From Phycisphaerales bacterium (lineage in GTDB: Bacteria > Planctomycetota > Phycisphaerae > Phycisphaerales > SM1A02), in NCBI GenBank assembly GCA_009691705.1, contig SIAR01000005.1, positions 1-64,000 on the forward strand: a stretch of DNA of 64,000 nucleotides. The letters are read 5' to 3'. Position numbers and translations under genes: made by a program. The notes under the pieces are model-generated. The model did not search any database. It worked only from the letters and a program-made list of their open reading frames with translations, and was not told the DNA's origin. This document shows, in pieces, positions 24,428 through 33,663 of the stretch. How positions within the stretch are numbered: position 1 is the first letter of the stretch; each line of letters starts with the position of its first letter.

Positions 24428-27073
24428 ATGAAGAGAAGTCTAAGATTCGTGACGCTTTTCGTTGTGATTGCCGTCGCGTGCGTGCCGGGGCAGCTCGGGC
24501 AGGGGGCGCAACCTGCGTCAATGGTGCGCGCCCAAGAGCGCGAGAACTTTCCTCCCAATCCACAGGTGCTTTGGAAGCATTTACGGTTGGACTTGCGCAT
24601 TCCAGACCTAAACGAGCCTGCGCTTGAAGGGGTGGCAACCTACCGAATTGCACCAACGGGCCAACGGACCGAGTCGCTGCGGCTGAATGCGCAGGGGCTC
24701 GAGGTGCTGTCAGTGCGTGAGCGCGGTGCGAAGGGGGGTGCGCTTGAATGGTCGCATGATGGATCGATATTGCAGGTGCGCCTCGCACAGGCGATTGGTC
24801 CCGTGATTGACGGGGCGCCAAGCCCTGAGAGTGAGTTCTCGATCGAGTATCGGTTGCGGGATCCAAGCCTCGGGATGCGATTCTCTGTCGCACTGCCAGG
24901 GGTCGATGGATTTCCGCCAGTTCCAGCAGAAGTTCACACGCAGGGTCAACCTGAGACGAATCACTATTGGTTTCCCGTGCATGACTTTCCTAATATTCGC
25001 ATCGCTTGCGAGGTGGTGATTGACGTGCCGGCCGGGGTGAGCGCGAGCTCGAATGGTCGACTAGTTGAGCATCGATCAACCGACGGGCGCGAGATTTGGC
25101 ATTGGTCACAAGACGAGCCGCACGTGCCATATCTCGTCTCGGTTGTGGCGGGACATTTTCAGCGCATCGAGTTGCCGTCTCCCCAGAGTGGAGTTCCGAT
25201 GAGTGTCTGGACGCGTCCCGGGCATGCCCAATTTGCGAGCGCGACCTATGCCAACACCGATCGCATGATCGCGTGTTTCGAGCGGGTGTTCGGTGTGAAG
25301 TATCCGTGGAGTCGGTACGACCAACTCGTGGTGCGAAACTTCTCGGCCGGTGGCATGGAGAACACATCGGCGACGACGATGAACTCTGGTGCGCTGCTTG
25401 ATGCGACTGCGCTCTTGGAAGGAGACATGGATGGATTGATCTCTCACGAACTCTGCCATCAGTGGACAGGAGACTTGATGACGTGCAAGTCGTGGGAGCA
25501 TCTCTGGCTCAATGAAGGGTGGGCGACCTACGGGACGGCGCTGTGGATGGAAGAGCGCGATGGTGCCGATGGCTACTACGACGCGATCTTGGGAAGCGCT
25601 GAAGTTGCTGAGGCAGACACGGGAATCGCCAAGGCCGATGGCGCTCTGCCGCAAGGAATGTGTTCGAAGTTTTATAAGAATCCTGGCGAGACCTTTCGTC
25701 GAACCGCGAATCCATATTCGAAGGGGGCGTCGATTTTGCACATGCTGCGTCAGCAATTGGGCGACGCCGTTTTCTTTGCGGGTGTGCATCGCTACACCGC
25801 GCGGTTTGGCGAAAAACTTGTCGAAACTGCTGACTTTCGCACCTGTCTCGAAGAAGTGAGCGGGCGCAGTCTCGAGCAGTTCTTTACCCAGTGGTGCTTT
25901 CAATCAGCCACTCCGCGCGTCAAGGTCTCGTCGGATTACGACGTCGCGGCACGATTGCTAACGCTGCGGGTCGAACAGAAAGTACGGGGAGGCGCGGGGG
26001 ATGCCATGGTGTTTTCACTTCCGATCGTCGTGCGCACTGCAACGAGTGAGCGCACCATTGAAATCGACATGAGAGGCGAAACGGGAAGTCGCCAGCTCGA
26101 GCTTGATGGTCCTGCGACGATGATCGCGGTCGATCCCAATCTGTGTGTGCTCAAGGTGCTCGAGGTCACGACCGCAACTCCCCTACTGATCGAACAACTC
26201 AGGCACGGACCCACCAACGCATCTCGTCGGCAAGCGGCGCGAACTCTGCGCACGCGCGATACCGTTGAGGTTCGCACTGCCCTCGCCGCCGTTGTGCGCG
26301 ATGGCAAGGCGCGCTGGACGCTGCGCGACGAGGCAGCCTCGGTGCTCGCATCAATGGGATCGGTCGAGTCGCGCGCGGTGACGCGTGAACTATTCGACGC
26401 GATTGTGGCTCCAACACTCGGCAAGTCGCCCCAGGATGCCGCCGCGATGTGTCCCGCCCAACTGCGTGCGACGCTGACCGATTCAGTTGCGGTTGCTCCG
26501 ATCGAAGAGGCATCAACGCGGTTGATGGCGGTGCTTACCACTGACCACGGGTACGCCCCGCGCATTGCCGCAGCACGCGGATTGGCGCGCATGGGAGGAG
26601 TCGACTTCGCGGCCGATCGCGCCACAATCAGAGCCAATGACGCAGTTCGCGCTGGGCTCGAAGCGATGCTTGCACTCTCGACTCCTAATGAGCGGGTGCG
26701 AAGCGCTGCCCTCGAAGCGATTGGGTCACTCGGTCTAGTGCAATCGCAAGAGCGCGTTGCTCAACTAGCCGCGCTCGGGCACGTCGAGCGGCTGCGTCCA
26801 GTTGCGATCGCCACGCTGGTGAAGGTCATCCCCGCCACCTCTGATGGCCCAGCGCGCGCCAAGGTGATCGCACAACTTGTTGCACTGCTCGACGATTCTG
26901 AACCGCGGGCGCGAGACGCTGCAGGTGAAGGACTCGCGGCACTGCGTGCCCCCGAAGCACTGGCGCGGTTGGACGCCATGGCGACCAAGGCGCTCGATGA
27001 ACAGATACGCGAGCGAGCAGCGGGTTGGGCGAAGGAGATTCGCGCTGAGGGGGCGGTACCGCCAAAGTCGTAA
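24428..27073 (+). CDS. exported M1-family aminopeptidase with C-terminal HEAT repeats
   Basis: 881 aa. An N-terminal signal peptide (about 1-30) suggests export. The N-domain ends before the exopeptidase motif GGMEN (GAMEN variant). The zinc site is HELCH at 340-344 with E363 in NEGWATY, the normal 18-residue spacing. A beta/helical middle region follows, and from about residue 560 the protein is built of HEAT-like helical repeats (for example ARGLARMG, AALEAIGSLG, GEGLAALRAPEALARL). It removes N-terminal residues from peptides in the periplasm. The ATG lies 36 bp from divergent pyrG. Confidence 0.9.
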   Translation: MKRSLRFVTLFVVIAVACVPGQLGQGAQPASMVRAQERENFPPNPQVLWKHLRLDLRIPDLNEPALEGVATYRIAPTGQRTESLRLNAQGLEVLSVRERGAKGGALEWSHDGSILQVRLAQAIGPVIDGAPSPESEFSIEYRLRDPSLGMRFSVALPGVDGFPPVPAEVHTQGQPETNHYWFPVHDFPNIRIACEVVIDVPAGVSASSNGRLVEHRSTDGREIWHWSQDEPHVPYLVSVVAGHFQRIELPSPQSGVPMSVWTRPGHAQFASATYANTDRMIACFERVFGVKYPWSRYDQLVVRNFSAGGMENTSATTMNSGALLDATALLEGDMDGLISHELCHQWTGDLMTCKSWEHLWLNEGWATYGTALWMEERDGADGYYDAILGSAEVAEADTGIAKADGALPQGMCSKFYKNPGETFRRTANPYSKGASILHMLRQQLGDAVFFAGVHRYTARFGEKLVETADFRTCLEEVSGRSLEQFFTQWCFQSATPRVKVSSDYDVAARLLTLRVEQKVRGGAGDAMVFSLPIVVRTATSERTIEIDMRGETGSRQLELDGPATMIAVDPNLCVLKVLEVTTATPLLIEQLRHGPTNASRRQAARTLRTRDTVEVRTALAAVVRDGKARWTLRDEAASVLASMGSVESRAVTRELFDAIVAPTLGKSPQDAAAMCPAQLRATLTDSVAVAPIEEASTRLMAVLTTDHGYAPRIAAARGLARMGGVDFAADRATIRANDAVRAGLEAMLALSTPNERVRSAALEAIGSLGLVQSQERVAQLAALGHVERLRPVAIATLVKVIPATSDGPARAKVIAQLVALLDDSEPRARDAAGEGLAALRAPEALARLDAMATKALDEQIRERAAGWAKEIRAEGAVPPKS

Positions 27074-27090
27074 TGGCGAACCCCCTAGCG
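27043..27090 (+). terminator. inverted repeat between convergent genes, candidate bidirectional terminator
   Basis: CGCTGAGGGGG (27043-27053) pairs with CCCCCTAGCG (27081-27090), with a nested perfect palindrome GGCGGTACCGCC inside. It spans the M1 peptidase stop and the gap to the convergent kdsB stop. No good T-run follows on either strand, so the terminator call is tentative. Confidence 0.35.
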
Positions 27091-27091
27091 T

Positions 27092-27835
27092 CTAACGGTT
27101 GCGGCATCGCGCGACGAATGCGGCGTACTGCGCGGGGGTATCGATGCCTTGCGACCGCGCAATTCCATGAGCGACTGCGATCGTGTAACCATGCTCGAGC
27201 ACCCGCAACTGTTCGAGATGCTCAGTCTGCTCGAGTGGAGTTGCGGCGAGCGCAACGAATGTGCTCAAAAACGCCTTGCGATAGACGTAAACTCCAACGT
27301 GTTTGAGCGGTTCAGCTAGTGGATGGAGAGTGCCATCGCGATTGCATGGCACGAGCGAGCGAGTGAAGTAGAGAGCGCGGTGATTGCGCGAGACAACGCA
27401 CTTCACAATGTTTTGGTTCGAAGGATCTTCTCCCGCAGCGAATGGTGAGACGACGGTCGACATCGATGCTTCGCTATCTGCTTCAAGCGCCGCGATGGCG
27501 GCATCGATCAGTTGTGGCTCTACTTCGGGTTCATCGCCCTGCACATTGACGATGAGGTCGGCGTCGAGATGCAGGGCGGCCTGGGCGATTCTGCTCGTGC
27601 CATTGGGATGGTCACTGCGTGTCATGACGCATTCCGCCCCGAACGCCAGCGCAGCCTTGCGAATCGACTCATCGTCAGTCGCGATGAGCACCGAAGTGAC
27701 GCGGGCACACTGTGCTGCGCGCTCAAAGACATGTTGAATGAGGGGCTTGCCAGTCTCGCAGGCCAGCATTTTGCCTGGAAAACGAGTCGAATTCATCCGC
27801 GCGGGGATCACTGCGACCACCCGAGGTGCACTCAC
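27092..27835 (-). CDS. kdsB: 3-deoxy-manno-octulosonate cytidylyltransferase
   Basis: 247 aa. It activates Kdo as CMP-Kdo for LPS inner core assembly. Motifs: IPARMNSTRFPGKML at the N-terminus, ATDDESI, NGTSRIAQA and VNVQGDEPEVEP (nucleotide and Mg site), and later HVGVYVYRKAFL and TEHLEQLRVLEHG. The length is canonical. The start GTG at 27835 overlaps the stop of the TPR gene (GTGA). Its presence implies Kdo-containing LPS and hence an outer membrane. Confidence 0.95.
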   Translation of the reverse strand: MSAPRVVAVIPARMNSTRFPGKMLACETGKPLIQHVFERAAQCARVTSVLIATDDESIRKAALAFGAECVMTRSDHPNGTSRIAQAALHLDADLIVNVQGDEPEVEPQLIDAAIAALEADSEASMSTVVSPFAAGEDPSNQNIVKCVVSRNHRALYFTRSLVPCNRDGTLHPLAEPLKHVGVYVYRKAFLSTFVALAATPLEQTEHLEQLRVLEHGYTIAVAHGIARSQGIDTPAQYAAFVARCRNR

Positions 27836-29295
27836 GAGAGCTCCTTCACCAGCGCGTCGAGATACTTTCGGCGTTGACGAATGTCGCGAAAACCGATGTC
27901 CTTTCGCAGGATGCCAGAGCAGATTTCAGCGGCGTCGCGCGCATGGTGGGCGCTCTTCTCACTGCGCGCAAGCTCGATGAGCGAGAGCATCAAGTCATAT
28001 CGAATGTCTTGCTCGCGTTCAGACTGTGTGACATCCATCGAGGCGATGGCGTCCTTGTATTCGCCGATCGCTTCGGTGTGCCATCCTGAAACTGCAAAGC
28101 AACGGCCGAGCATGTGAGCCGCAGCAACGCGCATCTTTGGTTCTTCTTTGGCGATCTGCAGGCATCCCATAGCTTCTTCGAACTCGCCAAGTTCAAAGAG
28201 CAGTCGCCCGAGTTCAGATTTGATTGCACGGTCGGTCGGATAGACCGCCACGCGCTCGCGATATTCAGAAACTTGCAACTCGAGCACAGCCTTGCGAATG
28301 CGCACGACGTTTGTGTGCGCGGCCTCGTCGCTAGGGGCGTTCTTGGCGACTGCTTCAGCCGTCGAGAGTTGCCGTCCTGCCCGCATCAGTTTGATGTCGC
28401 CCGCGGCCATTTTGAAGCGATATTCCTTTGATGTCTCGTACGCAGCGAGGTAGACCCGATAGGCGAGCGATTCGTGCTCGGGCGTTCCCATGCGCCGCAG
28501 TGCAACGCAATACTTCTGAACGAGATCGGGGCTGGTCGGATTCGCATCGAAGTCGGTTCTGGTGCGTTCGAGGTTGCGCTCTTCGGTGCCTGCGCTTCCG
28601 GTGATCGCGTCTTTCTCGGCGAGCGCTTGTTGCTTCTCGAGATCTTTCACATTTCCGCGGAAGTTGCCTGGCCCACCTTCGCGGTCGTATCCGCCAGCAT
28701 CGATCGCGCGCTGGGCAAGAATCTGTTTGAACTCGCGGTCGAGTTGGATGTCCGTTGGATCAGCCTTGATCGCCTGCTCGACGCACAACTTCGCCTCCTC
28801 CCAGGAGCCGACGCCGATGAAGAGATCTTTGGCGCGCAGGAGAAGTTTCTTGTTTGGTTTGTCGCGCAGTGTCACAGAGAGCAGATTGAAAACCTTTGGA
28901 CCGACCCACGCGCCGAACGATGGCTGCTCGGCCTTTGAGGCGGCGGTCATCATGTCGAGGGCACGGTCGAGATTGTTGAGGTCGCGCATCCACAAGAGTT
29001 CGGCGACGGCAAGGCGATCAGTGGGAAGCGGACCTTCGAGTGGGCGAATCTCACCGGCAGTCGCGGGCTTCCCACCATTGGCGTGAAACAACTTGGCGCA
29101 CGCATACATCTCCTCGTGCACCATCAGGTCGGTTGGATCCCATTTCAGAGAGCTGGCGTAGTAGAAGAGCGCAACGTCGAAGGCGGATTGATCGCTGGCC
29201 TTCACGGCGCGCTCGACATATGGGCGCGCTTTCTCTGGGCAGGCAACGAACTTGACCTCGCCAGCGCTATCTTTCTTTTTCCAAGGGAGAATCAC
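27832..29295 (-). CDS. TPR-repeat protein
   Basis: 487 aa, no signal peptide seen. It begins with a basic MILPWKKKD stretch and then runs as a series of helical repeats with TPR spacing (for example KASDQSAFDVALFYYASSLK, ADPTDIQLDREFKQIL, ELGEFEEAMGCLQIAKEE), interrupted by a charged linker near 200-240 (EKQQALAEKDAI). TPR proteins are scaffolds for protein complexes. The partner is unknown. It overlaps kdsB by 4 bases, so the two are co-expressed. Confidence 0.75.
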   Translation of the reverse strand: MILPWKKKDSAGEVKFVACPEKARPYVERAVKASDQSAFDVALFYYASSLKWDPTDLMVHEEMYACAKLFHANGGKPATAGEIRPLEGPLPTDRLAVAELLWMRDLNNLDRALDMMTAASKAEQPSFGAWVGPKVFNLLSVTLRDKPNKKLLLRAKDLFIGVGSWEEAKLCVEQAIKADPTDIQLDREFKQILAQRAIDAGGYDREGGPGNFRGNVKDLEKQQALAEKDAITGSAGTEERNLERTRTDFDANPTSPDLVQKYCVALRRMGTPEHESLAYRVYLAAYETSKEYRFKMAAGDIKLMRAGRQLSTAEAVAKNAPSDEAAHTNVVRIRKAVLELQVSEYRERVAVYPTDRAIKSELGRLLFELGEFEEAMGCLQIAKEEPKMRVAAAHMLGRCFAVSGWHTEAIGEYKDAIASMDVTQSEREQDIRYDLMLSLIELARSEKSAHHARDAAEICSGILRKDIGFRDIRQRRKYLDALVKELS

Positions 29296-29414
29296 TGTGG
29301 TTTGTCTCGGGTGGGGTTGAGCCTTTGAAGAGTACTGGATCGGTTGGTGATTCGCCGCGGCGATCCTCTTCGAAGCGAATCTCGATTAGCCTTGTCCACC
29401 ATCGGCTGACACCT

Positions 29415-29924
29415 ATGCGAACTATCGTGATGCATCCTCACCCTGCTCTACGCAGCCGCGCCCTGCCCGTTGCCAAGATTGATGCGTCGATTGAGACGTT
29501 GGTGGGTGAGATGATTCAGACGATGCACGACGAGGGGGGCATCGGGCTCGCAGCGCCTCAGATTGGCGTCTCCAAGCGCGTCTTTGTAACGGTCGGCGAA
29601 TCAGAGGATGGCGGCGACGAGCGGGTCTTTATCAATCCAAAGTTTTTGCTGATCGATGGGCTGCTTGAGGCATCCGAAGAGGGGTGTCTGAGTTTGCCAG
29701 AGATTCGTGGATCGGTGCGCCGCCAGCCGCATGCTGTGATCGAAGCAACTGGGCTCAATGGAGAAATTTTCACCATGGAAAGCGCTGAATTGATGGCGCG
29801 CTGTTGGCAGCACGAAGTGGATCACCTTGATGGGATCTTGATCATCGATCGGATGTCGCCAATCGATCGGCTTGTCAATCGCAAGCGGCTTCGAGCCCTC
29901 GAAGCAGCGCAGGAGTCGGAGTGA
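29415..29924 (+). CDS. def: peptide deformylase
   Basis: 169 aa metalloprotease that removes the formyl group from nascent peptides. The three motifs are all present: GIGLAAPQ, EGCLSLPE (metal Cys) and QHEVDHLDG (metal His and catalytic Glu). ATG 29415 is the true start since the upstream ORF extension is not protein-like. Its stop overlaps the fmt start (GTGA). Def and Fmt are functionally paired in formyl-Met handling. Confidence 0.96.
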   Translation: MRTIVMHPHPALRSRALPVAKIDASIETLVGEMIQTMHDEGGIGLAAPQIGVSKRVFVTVGESEDGGDERVFINPKFLLIDGLLEASEEGCLSLPEIRGSVRRQPHAVIEATGLNGEIFTMESAELMARCWQHEVDHLDGILIIDRMSPIDRLVNRKRLRALEAAQESE

Positions 29925-30937
29925 GTTGCTCGCCCGATTCGCGAATCGACCAGAGTCGAACCGGGGTCGTGTTGCTTGGGAGTGGGGATTTTTCAGTCGC
30001 TCCATTTGAAGCGTTGCGCGCGCGAGCCGCAGAGATCGGCATCGAGATTCGCCTCGTCGTTTCGCAGCCTGATCGTCCGGCGGGTCGCGGTCGTATTGAG
30101 CAGCCCACGCCAGTGAGCCGTTGGGCGGCTGCGCACGGGCTGGCCGTGATCCGGCCAGCGAATGTGAATGCGCCGGAAGTGCTCGAGAAGATTCGATCAC
30201 TGCGCGCGGGTCTCTTTGTGGTCGTGGCCTTTGGACAGAAACTTTCGCCCGAACTCTTGCACGGGGTTGGGGCGATCAACCTGCACGGATCGCTTCTGCC
30301 CGCCTGGCGGGGGGCTGCGCCGATTCAGCGCTCATTGATGGCTGGCGACGCGAAAGTCGGCGTGAGCGTGATTGAAGTTGGCGAGAGGATGGACGCTGGC
30401 GGAATCTTCGCGACCGCTGAAACGACGCTCATTCAAGGGGAAACGGCCGGCGAATTGCATGATCGACTGTCGCTGCTGGGAGTCGAGCCACTGGTGAAAG
30501 TTGTAGCGCAGTGGATCGGTGGAGCACGCGGCACCCGCGCCCAAGACGAGTCGCTCGTGACGCGGGCACGAAAACTCTCCCGCGCAGATGCATGGGTCGA
30601 TTTCACGCGCCCTGCCAGCGAGGTGAGCGCACGCATCAACGGATTGAGTCCATGGCCAGGAGTCGACGCGATGATCGCTGGCCACTCGGTTCGGATACTT
30701 CGTGCGCGCATCGCCCAACCACTCGCTCCAACTTGCGAGGGCAGGATCGCAAGTGTTGGCGAGATCGCCAGCGACGGATCTGTCGGCTGCGGATCGGGCG
30801 CGGTCGAACTTCTCGAGGTTCAAGCACCGGGAAGTCGCGCCGTCACCCTGGCATCATTTCTCAATGGACGGCGACTCGCTGCTGGTGCGCGGGTCGAGTC
30901 GCCGGCGAAACCGACCGAGGGCGGCGGGCAGGCGTGA
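29921..30937 (+). CDS. fmt: methionyl-tRNA formyltransferase
   Basis: 338 aa. It formylates initiator Met-tRNA using 10-formyl-THF. N-terminal motifs: LLGSGDFSVAPFEAL, SQPDRPAGRGR, VVAFGQKLSPELL and the active-site region GAINLHGSLLPAWRGAAPIQRSL. The C-terminal tRNA-binding OB-like domain starts near residue 210. A GTG start overlaps the def stop. Its stop TGA shares its A with the ATG of queA (TGATG). Confidence 0.95.
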   Translation: MSCSPDSRIDQSRTGVVLLGSGDFSVAPFEALRARAAEIGIEIRLVVSQPDRPAGRGRIEQPTPVSRWAAAHGLAVIRPANVNAPEVLEKIRSLRAGLFVVVAFGQKLSPELLHGVGAINLHGSLLPAWRGAAPIQRSLMAGDAKVGVSVIEVGERMDAGGIFATAETTLIQGETAGELHDRLSLLGVEPLVKVVAQWIGGARGTRAQDESLVTRARKLSRADAWVDFTRPASEVSARINGLSPWPGVDAMIAGHSVRILRARIAQPLAPTCEGRIASVGEIASDGSVGCGSGAVELLEVQAPGSRAVTLASFLNGRRLAAGARVESPAKPTEGGGQA

Positions 30938-32091
30938 TGCAGGTGCCATCCACTTTGAATGATCTTGCGGCAAGCGAACTCGAGTATCCACTCGATGCTT
31001 CGCTGATCGCCACGAACCCCGCCGATCCGCGCGACCAAGCGCGGATGCTCGTCTTTCATCAGAAGTCGGGTCGGGTGGAACATCGAAAAGTGGCTGATTT
31101 ACAGGAGTATCTGCCGGCGGGGAGCGCGTTGATCGTCAACCAAACGCGGGTCGCACCACTGCGCTTTGTTGCGCGCCGACTCAGTGACGGGCGCGAGACG
31201 GAAGGACTCTTCTTGTGGCGCGCTGCCGATGAGCGTTGGGCTGCGCTGATCAAGGGATCGAAGAAGTTTCATCCTGGTGATGTGCTCGAACTCTGTCCAG
31301 CAGCGGAAAGCGCTGGGTCGGAGCGTGATCGAATCACACTGCATTCGCGGCGCGATATGCACTGGGAGGTCGCGCTCGCCTCAGGGAGTGATGCGGCGCG
31401 AATATGGGAGCGTTCTGGTCGCATCCCAATTCCGCCCTACATCTTGCAAGCGCGGCGAGCGGCAGGGGTGACAGGCGGTGATGAGAGTCTCGACCGATCG
31501 CAGTATCAGACTGTCTTCTCGCAAGAGTCAGAGTTGCCGAGTTGTGCCGCTCCCACAGCGGGATTGCATTTCACGAACGAGTTGTTGTCGCGCATCGCGG
31601 CGCAAGGCGTGGAGCGCATCGCGATCGAGTTGCAGGTTGGCACTGGAACGTTTCGTCCCGTCGACGCAGAACTGCTCAGTAAGCATCCCATGCACCATGA
31701 GCACTGCCGGATGAGTGCGCGCGACGCGCTGTTGCTTTCGGCGGTCAATCGCGACCTATCTCTTGTTGTAGGAACGACTTCGGTTCGGTTGCTCGAAAGC
31801 CTTCCCCACGACCTGCCACCTCAAATCGTTGCCGCTGCACAGGCGATGGTCGCCGCGGGGCATCCCGCAGGCACCGTCATGGACTTCGTAACCAACATTC
31901 TGATCACCCCTGGGTTTGAGTTTCAGTGGACGAAACGGCTACTCACAAACTTTCATCTGCCGCGCTCGACCCTGCTGGCATTGGTCGGTGCGATGGTCGG
32001 TCTCGACCAACTGAAAGAGCTCTACGCGCTCGCCCAAAGTGAGCGTTACCGCTTCTACTCATTTGGTGACGCAATGCTGGTTCAGCCTTGA
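30937..32091 (+). CDS. queA: S-adenosylmethionine:tRNA ribosyltransferase-isomerase
   Basis: 384 aa. It transfers the ribosyl moiety of SAM to preQ1-modified tRNA in queuosine synthesis. Motifs: LNQTR-like VNQTRVAPLRF, RIPIPPYI, FSQESELPSCAAPTAGLHFT, LQVGTGTFRPV and TNFHLPRSTLLALVGA near the end. The true start is ATG 30937, overlapping the fmt stop; the larger ORF starting at 30511 is an artefact in the fmt region. It is the third gene of the def-fmt-queA run. Confidence 0.96.
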   Translation: MQVPSTLNDLAASELEYPLDASLIATNPADPRDQARMLVFHQKSGRVEHRKVADLQEYLPAGSALIVNQTRVAPLRFVARRLSDGRETEGLFLWRAADERWAALIKGSKKFHPGDVLELCPAAESAGSERDRITLHSRRDMHWEVALASGSDAARIWERSGRIPIPPYILQARRAAGVTGGDESLDRSQYQTVFSQESELPSCAAPTAGLHFTNELLSRIAAQGVERIAIELQVGTGTFRPVDAELLSKHPMHHEHCRMSARDALLLSAVNRDLSLVVGTTSVRLLESLPHDLPPQIVAAAQAMVAAGHPAGTVMDFVTNILITPGFEFQWTKRLLTNFHLPRSTLLALVGAMVGLDQLKELYALAQSERYRFYSFGDAMLVQP

Positions 32092-32136
32092 AGCGCGACG
32101 ACGAGAAATGCCGATACTGGAGGTGCGGATTCGTGC

Positions 32137-33663
32137 ATGAAGTTGTCTCATCTCATCGCCAATGTGGACGGCGTCTCGGTCTTGCGCTCGGTTGATCCGA
32201 CAGTGCTATCTGTCACGGATGACTCGCGGCAAGTCGCGCCCGCGACGCTATTCATCGCCCGCGCCGGGAGCAAAAGAAACGGGCTCGATTTCATCGCCGA
32301 TGCCGTCGCGCGCGGAGCAGTCGCGGTCTGCGTTGATGCCAGTGTTGATCTCAACGGGGTGATCGCCCAGTGTGGGAGGGGTGGTGAAGGTGTTGCGATT
32401 CTGCTTGCGAGCGACGCCAATCGCGCTGCCCTGGCGCTTGCGCAGTCGTTTCACAGATTTCCCACCCGTGCGATGCGCATGATCGGCATCACTGGCACCA
32501 ACGGAAAGACAACGACTGCATTTCTCACCCAGCATCTCATCAACCATTCGGGTGTGAAGTGTGGGCTTCTAGGAACGGTGCTCACCGATGATGGGTTAAG
32601 GCGCGAAGCGGCCGAATTGACGACTCCCGGCGGTACCGAACTCGCCTCGATCTTCGCGCGCATGGTGCGAAATCGCTGCGAATGCGCGGCGATGGAAGTT
32701 TCGAGTCACGCACTCGATCAAGGACGCGTTGAAGGCATCGATTTCGCGGTGGGAGTTTTCACGAATCTCACGGGAGATCATCTCGATTACCACCAAACGA
32801 TGCAGGCCTACGGCGCGGCGAAGGCGAGACTTTTTCGCACGCTCTCGGCAGGTAGTTGCGCAGTCGTGAACGGCGATGATCCTGCGCACGAACAGATGGT
32901 GCGGGGATCGGCTGCGCGGGTGCTGCGCTGCAGCGCGCGCGATGAAAGTGCCGCGTGTTTTGTTGCGATTCAACGGGTGACGCTTGGTTCGATGCGATTG
33001 CAACTGCGCGGTCCGTGGGGAGATCTCGAAGTCGATCTTCCAGCAATTGGACGGCACAACGCGATGAACGCTCTGCAAGCAACGGCAGCGGCTTGGTCGG
33101 TCGGGGTCGATGCGCGCGCGCTTGCGAGCGGACTCGCGGGAGCGATCGCCCCTCCAGGGCGGCTTGAACCAGTCACGCCACCGAACGCCCCCTTCGCCGT
33201 GCTCGTTGACTACGCCCATACCGATGACGCGCTCTTGAACGTGCTCACGGCAGTGCGTCCCGTCGTGACCGATGGACGGTTGATCGTGGTCTTTGGATGC
33301 GGCGGCGACCGTGACCGCACGAAACGTCCCCGCATGGCGCACACCGCAGTCTCGCACGCCGACCACGTGATCATCACGAGTGACAATCCAAGAACCGAAT
33401 CTGCGCAGGCGATCATCACCGAGATTTTCAGTGGGATTCCAGCCCATTGCGCCGCAACGGTCGAGCGGGAGTGTGACCGTGCCACGGCGATACGAACGGC
33501 GATAGCGATGGCGAGACCAGGCGACCTCGTCTTGATCGCGGGCAAGGGCCACGAGGACTATCAGATCATCGGGAAGCAGAAGTTTTCATTTGACGATCGC
33601 ATCGAAGCGCGGGCAGCGCTTGCGGCGCTAGCGACGCGAACCATTCAAGGAGTTTCAACATGA
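32137..33663 (+). CDS. murE: UDP-MurNAc-tripeptide synthetase (meso-DAP type)
   Basis: 508 aa Mur ligase. It adds the third peptide residue to UDP-MurNAc-L-Ala-D-Glu. Motifs: GITGTNGKTTT (120-126), EVSSHALDQGR, the carbamylated-Lys site YGAAKARLF, and the C-domain DYAHTDDALLNVL. The specificity signature is DNPR (416-419), so meso-diaminopimelate is the likely substrate rather than lysine. It lies 45 bp after queA and overlaps murF by 4 bases. Confidence 0.96.
   Translation: MKLSHLIANVDGVSVLRSVDPTVLSVTDDSRQVAPATLFIARAGSKRNGLDFIADAVARGAVAVCVDASVDLNGVIAQCGRGGEGVAILLASDANRAALALAQSFHRFPTRAMRMIGITGTNGKTTTAFLTQHLINHSGVKCGLLGTVLTDDGLRREAAELTTPGGTELASIFARMVRNRCECAAMEVSSHALDQGRVEGIDFAVGVFTNLTGDHLDYHQTMQAYGAAKARLFRTLSAGSCAVVNGDDPAHEQMVRGSAARVLRCSARDESAACFVAIQRVTLGSMRLQLRGPWGDLEVDLPAIGRHNAMNALQATAAAWSVGVDARALASGLAGAIAPPGRLEPVTPPNAPFAVLVDYAHTDDALLNVLTAVRPVVTDGRLIVVFGCGGDRDRTKRPRMAHTAVSHADHVIITSDNPRTESAQAIITEIFSGIPAHCAATVERECDRATAIRTAIAMARPGDLVLIAGKGHEDYQIIGKQKFSFDDRIEARAALAALATRTIQGVST

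Noticed and set aside
25106-25903. 265-codon minus-strand ORF within the M1 peptidase
   Set aside because: Antisense to the zinc-site region of the peptidase, Arg/His-rich and motif-free.
27043-27090. Insertion-sequence end inferred from the GC-rich palindrome
   Set aside because: No transposase, target duplication or second copy is visible; a terminator-like hairpin between convergent genes is simpler.
30511-30936. Long N-terminal extension of queA from 30511
   Set aside because: This part is in the fmt coding region in another frame; the QueA homology starts at ATG 30937.
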